A DNA stretch of 19,360 nt from JAPSGM01 sp036556985 (GTDB lineage: Bacteria > Chloroflexota > Limnocylindria > QHBO01): positions 1 through 19,360 of the forward strand of contig DATBIK010000002.1 of NCBI GenBank assembly GCA_036556985.1. Reading direction: 5' to 3'. The position numbers were made by a program, and so were the translations under genes. Position 1 is the first letter of the stretch. Each line of letters opens with the position of its first letter. The notes under the pieces were generated by a model that made no database searches, was not told the DNA's origin, and saw nothing but the letters and a program-made list of their open reading frames with translations. Shown here piece by piece: positions 16,218 through 19,360 of the stretch.

Positions 16218-16221
16218 GGAA

Positions 16222-16236
16222 CGCGGCCGGGCCGCG
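16222..16236 (+). terminator. Possible GC hairpin after the cyclase gene
   Basis: CGCGGC-CGG-GCCGCG is a perfect 6-bp stem with a 3-base loop, 4 bp after the stop codon and before the sigma-factor promoter region. It has no T-tract, so terminator function is uncertain. Confidence 0.3.
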
Positions 16237-16243
16237 GCACCGG

Positions 16244-16282
16244 TATCATCAGCGGACCGCCCGCCCCGCCCTCTCTCGGAGG
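16244..16282 (+). promoter_or_regulatory. Promoter box and ribosome binding site for the ECF sigma gene
   Basis: TATCAT (16244-16249) is a good -10 candidate. GGAGG (16278-16282) lies 11 bases before the ATG at 16294. Unlike its neighbours, this gene would therefore have a leader of about 38 bases with a Shine-Dalgarno site. Confidence 0.45.
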
Positions 16283-16293
16283 CTGCCTCGCAC

Positions 16294-17310
16294 ATGGTCG
16301 TCCAGGACGCCACCCTCGAATCCACGCTCGAGTCGCACCGGTCGGAGCTGACCGGCTACGCCTACCGCATGCTCGGCTCCGCATTCGAGGCCGATGACGC
16401 CGTCCAGGAGACGCTCCTGCGGGCCTGGCGCAGCATCGACCGGTTCGAGGGCCGTTCCTCGCTCCGCTCGTGGCTGTACCGGATCGCGACGAATGTCTGC
16501 CTGGACATGCTCAGCTCGAAGGAACGCCGCGCCCGGCCGATGGACCTCGGGCCGGCGGGCACCGCCGATGGCCCGCTGGGGGACCGGTTGCCGGAGGTGA
16601 CCTGGCTGGAGCCGATCCCCGACGGCCGCGTCGTGCCGTCCAACGGCGACCCGGCCGACGTCGCGCTGGCGCGCGAGTCGATCCGCCTCGCCTTCCTGGC
16701 CGCGCTCCAGCACCTGCCGCCCAAGCAGCGCGCGGTGCTCATCCTGCGCGAGGTGCTCCGCTGGCGCGCGGCCGAGGTGGCCGAGCTGCTCGACACGTCC
16801 GTGGCATCGGTGAACTCCGCCCTCCAGCGAGCGCGCGCCACGTTGGACAGCGTGCAGGCCGGCGGCGACGCACCCAGCAAGGCCGCGCTGGGCGACGACG
16901 AGGAGAAGCTCCTCGCCCGATACGTGGACGCCTTCGAGCGCTACGACATGGATGCGCTCACCGCCCTCCTCCGCGCCGATGCCACCTGGAACATGCCGCC
17001 CTATGCGCTCTGGCTCCAGACGCACACCGACATCGTGCGGTGGTGCCTGGGTCCCGGCATCGGCTGCGAGGGAAGCCGGCTCATCCCGACCGTGGCGAAC
17101 GGCCTGCCGGCATTCGGTCAGTACAAGCCGTCGCCCGACGGCGGCCGCGAGCCGTGGTCACTCCAGGTCCTCGAGACCGATGGGTCGGAGATCACCGGCA
17201 TCACCTTCTTCCTGGACACCGCCCGACTCTTCCCGCTGTTCGGTCTGCCGCCCCGGCTCGACGGCGACGGGGTCGATCCCGAGCGCCTCGGCCAGGCCGC
17301 ACAGGCGTAG
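16294..17310 (+). CDS. ECF sigma factor with C-terminal SnoaL-like domain (SigG/TIGR02960 type)
   Basis: A 338-residue RNA polymerase sigma factor. Region 2 spans about 12-80 (the ADDAVQETLLRAWR helix, then SSLRSWLYRIATNVCLDML). After a linker, region 4 lies at about 137-190 (LPPKQRAVLILREVLRWRAAE, given here as LPPKQRAVLILREVL then RWRAAEVAELL, with the helix-turn-helix ending SVNSALQRARATL). Residues 205-325 form a SnoaL/NTF2-like fold (LARYVDAFERYDMDALTALL, and TWNMPP). ECF groups with such tails usually lack an anti-sigma partner, and the tail itself controls activity. Consistent with this, no anti-sigma gene with membrane helices is beside it. A STAS-domain gene overlaps its 3' end in antisense. 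Confidence 0.92.
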   Translation: MVVQDATLESTLESHRSELTGYAYRMLGSAFEADDAVQETLLRAWRSIDRFEGRSSLRSWLYRIATNVCLDMLSSKERRARPMDLGPAGTADGPLGDRLPEVTWLEPIPDGRVVPSNGDPADVALARESIRLAFLAALQHLPPKQRAVLILREVLRWRAAEVAELLDTSVASVNSALQRARATLDSVQAGGDAPSKAALGDDEEKLLARYVDAFERYDMDALTALLRADATWNMPPYALWLQTHTDIVRWCLGPGIGCEGSRLIPTVANGLPAFGQYKPSPDGGREPWSLQVLETDGSEITGITFFLDTARLFPLFGLPPRLDGDGVDPERLGQAAQA

Positions 17311-17463
17311 CAGGCCGTCCAGCGCCAGGCCCGCGCCCACCACCCGCGCGTCGGCCCCGCAGCGGCGCGCGACGAGCGCGGCACGCGCCAGCGCGTCGAC
17401 CGTCTCGAGGTCGACGGCCTCGAGACCGGTGACGTCGATGACGACGACCCGCCGTGTCCGCAC
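17158..17463 (-). CDS. Short STAS-domain protein overlapping the sigma gene in antisense
   Basis: A 101-residue frame from GTG at 17463. Residues 5-62 (VVVIDVTGLEAVDLETVDAL and following RAALVARRCGADARVVGAG, then LLRLCGLAEALGI) match the central and C-terminal strands and helices of STAS domains, the fold of anti-anti-sigma factors. The usual first strand and helix (about 30 residues) are missing; an in-frame stop lies 10 codons upstream (17494-17496). The Ser/Thr phosphorylation site typical of SpoIIAA is replaced by L-E-T (DLETVDAL). The last ~40 residues are antisense to the sigma coding region and look unlike protein. It may be a real minimal STAS protein, since such short genes occur near this sigma type, or a 5'-truncated remnant. 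Confidence 0.5.
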   Translation of the reverse strand: MRTRRVVVIDVTGLEAVDLETVDALARAALVARRCGADARVVGAGLALDGLLRLCGLAEALGIDPVAVEPGRQTEQREESGGVQEEGDAGDLRPIGLEDLE

Positions 17464-17509
17464 ACGAGAGGGGACGCGGCAGGGACGGTGAACTCATCGG
17501 TCCATGCGC

Positions 17510-17523
17510 TAGCCTGACGCGCC
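17510..17523 (+). promoter_or_regulatory. Candidate leaderless promoter -10 (TAGCCT)
   Basis: TAGCCT (17510-17515) is followed by 8 bases and the ATG at 17524. No ribosome binding site precedes the start. Confidence 0.5.
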
Positions 17524-17994
17524 ATGGAGGAAGCGCGGACCTTTCGCGGCCTGCCGGTGGGCGGCTTCGGCCTGCCCGGCACGGAGCTGCGTCGGGAGCT
17601 GACCGATCTCGTCCTGGCCGGCACGAAGACGGCGACCGCCAGCCTGGAGGTCGAGTGGCAGCTCGACGGCGACCCAGTCCCGGTGCCCGGATGGCGCGAG
17701 GTCGTCGTCGACGTGGACGGGCGCTACGTGGCCGTCCTCGAGACGACCGAGTGCCGCGTGCTGCGCATGGCGGACGTGGACGACGAGTTCGCCCGCGACG
17801 AGGGCGAGGGCTTCGCCGATGCCGCCGACTGGCGCGTGGCGCACGAGCGGTTCTGGAACAGCTACATCGGAGAGCTGCGTGAGCGGCTCGGCGACCCGGA
17901 CTGGTCGCTCACTGACGACACGCGCATCGTCTGCCAGCGCTTCCGCCTGTCCGAGCGCTTTCCGGAGCCGATCGACCCCGCGGCGGAGGCCTAG
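17524..17994 (+). CDS. ASCH-domain protein
   Basis: A 156-residue protein of the size usual for stand-alone ASCH proteins. The hallmark G-x-K-T-x-T segment is AGTKTATASL at about 32-41. Conserved later segments are VVVDVDGRYVAVLETTECRV (about 60-79), the FARDEGEGFADAADWRVAHE acidic/aromatic block (near 95-114) and a final ...RIVCQRFRL strand. ASCH domains share the PUA-like RNA-binding fold; some members are nucleases or amidohydrolases on modified nucleosides, but most are unassigned. It ends at TAG 17992-17994, inside a CTAG shared with the convergent gene's stop. Confidence 0.88.
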   Translation: MEEARTFRGLPVGGFGLPGTELRRELTDLVLAGTKTATASLEVEWQLDGDPVPVPGWREVVVDVDGRYVAVLETTECRVLRMADVDDEFARDEGEGFADAADWRVAHERFWNSYIGELRERLGDPDWSLTDDTRIVCQRFRLSERFPEPIDPAAEA

Positions 17995-18266
17995 CCCCGG
18001 CGCTTGCGACCCTTCACCGGGGTGAGCGTCGCGCGCCGCGCCTCGGGAAGGGCGTCACGGGCGGCGTCGAGCGTTGGGTACGGTCCGCGGGCCAGCGGCT
18101 GGCCGAAGCCGTCGGTGACCTCCACGTCGAGCAGCATCCAGCCCACCCCGGAGCTGCGGACCTCGAACCGTCCGTCACCGGTGCGGTACAGCCCCGCCTC
18201 GGCGCGCTTCAGCGCGTTCGGATCGGGGCCGGGATCGGGCTTTGCCCTGGACGTGGCGCGTGGCAT
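17991..18266 (-). CDS. Small basic protein of unknown function
   Basis: A 91-residue protein. The first 18 residues are Pro/Lys/Arg-rich. The core has alternating strands (GLYRTGDGRFEVRSSGVGWM, then LLDVEVTDGFGQPLARGPYP) and the helix LDAARDALPEARR. A basic tail ends PVKGRKRRG. The pattern of a single domain with G-R-F-E-V..G-W and D-x-F-G-Q-P resembles small uncharacterised proteins of high-GC bacteria. The basic ends suggest nucleic-acid contact, which is inference only. The ATG lies 8 bases after the stop of the preceding small gene, so they are probably co-transcribed. Confidence 0.75.
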   Translation of the reverse strand: MPRATSRAKPDPGPDPNALKRAEAGLYRTGDGRFEVRSSGVGWMLLDVEVTDGFGQPLARGPYPTLDAARDALPEARRATLTPVKGRKRRG

Positions 18267-18274
18267 CGATCCGG

Positions 18275-18499
18275 TCAGAGCCTGGCGCCGGACCGATCCG
18301 GCGGCTCGGGTCGGTCGATCGGCTCGTCCAGCCCGTCCACGGTCAGTCCGTCGGCGCGGTTCCACGGGTCGCGGTGCCGCTCCGCGATCTCGGTCACCGG
18401 CCGGGGACGGTTCGCCACGAGGTGCTCGACGCCCGCCAGGATGCCGGCCACGACGTGGCCCGCGGACGGGTTCGCGGGAAGCGGTCTGCGACGTTCCAC
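18275..18499 (-). CDS. Small hypothetical protein (74 aa), leaderless GTG start
   Basis: The frame from GTG at 18499 gives VERRRPLPANPSAGHVVAGI followed by LAGVEHLVANRPRPVTEIAE and a Pro/Asp-rich tail. An alternative start 6 codons earlier (ATG at 18517) is possible, but TATGGT lies exactly 6 bases before the GTG. The helix SAGHVVAGILAGVEHLV is the only predicted structure. No family is recognised. It precedes the 91-residue basic protein by 8 bases. Composition is less biased than in shadow frames, which supports a real gene. Confidence 0.5.
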   Translation of the reverse strand: MERRRPLPANPSAGHVVAGILAGVEHLVANRPRPVTEIAERHRDPWNRADGLTVDGLDEPIDRPEPPDRSGARL

Positions 18500-18511
18500 G
18501 CCCCGACCATA
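18500..18511 (-). promoter_or_regulatory. Candidate leaderless promoter -10 (TATGGT, minus strand)
   Basis: Read on the minus strand, TATGGT (18511-18506) is followed by CGGGGC and GTG at 18499. This is the same hexamer-plus-6-bases layout as at 12652 and 15423 on the other strand. It decides the start of the 74-residue gene. Confidence 0.45.
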
Positions 18512-18550
18512 CGCCATTTCGGGGGGCGCCGCCGCCACACGGCGCGGTCG

Positions 18551-19255
18551 TCAGCGGCCGATCGTCACCGTCTCCAGGATCGGCTCGGCGGCGGCGAGCG
18601 CCTCGTCCCAGCGGGCGACAGAGCCGCCGACCATGACCGCCAGCAGGCCGTCGTCGGTGTCGAAGAATCCGAGCCACAATCGCCGCTCCGGCGCGATGCT
18701 CAGCGGACCGGGCGGGACGGCCAGGACCCCGACGTTCGCCGTGCTGCGTCCGGCGTGCTCGACCTCGACCACGACGCCGCTCCGCCCGTCGATGAGCGAC
18801 TCGCTCTCGCCGAAGACGGTGAGCCCCGGGTTGCCGCGCACGGCCGCCGCCGCATCCTCCGCGGTCTCGACCCGGACGGAGCTGCCGCCCTCGCCGTAGA
18901 TCTCGCTCGGCTTCGCGAACTGGACGGCGATGACGTCGGGGCTGCCGACCTCCTGCTGGACGTCGAAGAAGCCGGTGTACAGCTGCTCCGCGTACCACGC
19001 GCCCTCCGCGATCTCGAAGGTGATGCGCGGCGCGAAGCCGGCGCGCGTGTATCGGCCCGGCGCAAGCGCCTCCCCGGTTCGCTCCAGCTCCATGGCCTGC
19101 ACCTCCGCCGATGCCTCGGCCGATGAGCTCGCCGCGACCGACGCCTCAGCCGAAACCGACGGCTGGACCGATGCCGGGGCCGACACCGTCGGCGCGCTGC
19201 ACGCCGCGACAAGGAGCAGGACGGCGGGCGCGAGGGCTCGGCTGCGGGGTGACAT
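18551..19255 (-). CDS. Lipoprotein of unknown function
   Basis: About 234 residues. The N-terminus is a lipoprotein signal: a basic start (MSPRSR), the hydrophobic APAVLLLVAAC and a lipobox Val-Ala-Ala-Cys, so it should be anchored to the outer face of the membrane. A low-complexity Ser/Ala/Val/Glu linker of ~30 residues follows. The mature domain starts near MELERTGEALAPGRYTRAGF and is beta-rich (FAPRITFEIAEGAWYAEQLY, then GFFDVQQ), ending ETVTIGR. I recognise no named family; the 'PGRYT..GF.P.ITF' motif is common in secreted proteins of high-GC bacteria. A GTG directly before this ATG (19258) is an equally possible start. Confidence 0.8.
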   Translation of the reverse strand: MSPRSRALAPAVLLLVAACSAPTVSAPASVQPSVSAEASVAASSSAEASAEVQAMELERTGEALAPGRYTRAGFAPRITFEIAEGAWYAEQLYTGFFDVQQEVGSPDVIAVQFAKPSEIYGEGGSSVRVETAEDAAAAVRGNPGLTVFGESESLIDGRSGVVVEVEHAGRSTANVGVLAVPPGPLSIAPERRLWLGFFDTDDGLLAVMVGGSVARWDEALAAAEPILETVTIGR

Positions 19256-19285
19256 CACCCGCGACTACCGGGACGACCGGCGCAA

Positions 19286-19297
19286 GGTTCACGAACC
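19286..19297. promoter_or_regulatory. Short palindrome in the divergent gap at the right edge
   Basis: GGTTC-AC-GAACC is a perfect 5-bp dyad between the lipoprotein gene and a possible rightward gene. It is compatible with an operator but short enough to arise by chance. Confidence 0.25.
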
Positions 19298-19337
19298 CCT
19301 TGTGGAAACTCCGGGGGACGGAGTACAACGACGCCAC

Positions 19338-19360
19338 GTGCGCGTCCAGAATCGGATCAC
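19338..19360 (+). CDS. Possible start of a rightward gene, cut by the window edge
   Basis: A GTG at 19338 opens a frame (VRVQNRI...) that continues past the edge. TTGTGG and TACAAC (19324-19329), separated by 18 bases, could be -35 and -10 boxes, with the GTG 8 bases after the latter. Only seven codons are visible, so this is a weak call. Confidence 0.25.

Noticed and set aside
19146..19337. 63-codon minus-strand frame at the right edge
   Set aside because: It overlaps the lipoprotein signal peptide in another phase and covers the probable divergent promoter region. No protein features.

Overview
The window is very GC-rich bacterial chromosome, densely packed with genes and with no intergenic gap above about 210 bp. 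No rRNA, tRNA, CRISPR array, insertion sequence or phage gene was seen. A PspA/TPM pair, an ECF sigma factor with a SnoaL tail, a GH25-like secreted protein and what look like many leaderless promoters suggest a high-GC Chloroflexota (Limnocylindria/Dormibacterota-like) or actinobacterium-like lineage. This is inferred from gene content and style; there is no marker gene that fixes the taxon.

Region 1 (1-8764) is a divergent catabolic locus. On the minus strand, a CysK/CBS-type PLP enzyme (3502-2003), a threonine-synthase-like PLP enzyme (2006-606) and an aspartate-carbamoyltransferase-like protein (609 to beyond the left edge) are joined by ATGA stop/start overlaps. On the plus strand, a FeS-molybdopterin xanthine-dehydrogenase-type fusion (3652-6297), an SsnA-type amidohydrolase (6294-7658) and a dihydroorotate-dehydrogenase-like flavoprotein with two [4Fe-4S] motifs (7658-8764) overlap in the same way. 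The six families correspond closely to the ygeW / ygeX / xdhD / ssnA / ygfK set tied to anaerobic purine (uric acid) breakdown in enterobacteria and gut anaerobes. This is a compact and divergent version, with an unusual carbamoyltransferase loop, two PLP enzymes in place of one, and a short DHODH-ferredoxin protein where YgfK would be. It is the best candidate here for an undescribed pathway variant.

Region 2 (8791-13404) encodes envelope functions: a TPM-domain membrane protein with a long helical region and glycine-rich tail, PspA/IM30, a secreted GH25-like protein with six cysteines, and a multi-pass membrane protein of unknown function.

Region 3 (13543-17310) has a DHA2-type drug exporter, a cyclase-like protein with an extra N-terminal domain, and an ECF sigma factor with a SnoaL-like tail. 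The 209-bp gap between exporter and cyclase holds the same dyad, TGACCA-N5-TGGTCA, twice. The sigma gene's 3' end is overlapped in antisense by a short STAS-domain gene.

Region 4 (17461-19360) has an ASCH-domain protein, which converges on a minus-strand run of two small unknown proteins and a lipoprotein. A further plus-strand gene may begin at the right edge.

Region 1 genes use Shine-Dalgarno sites and coupled starts. Many genes to the right instead have a TANNNT hexamer 6-8 bases before the start codon, which points to leaderless transcripts.
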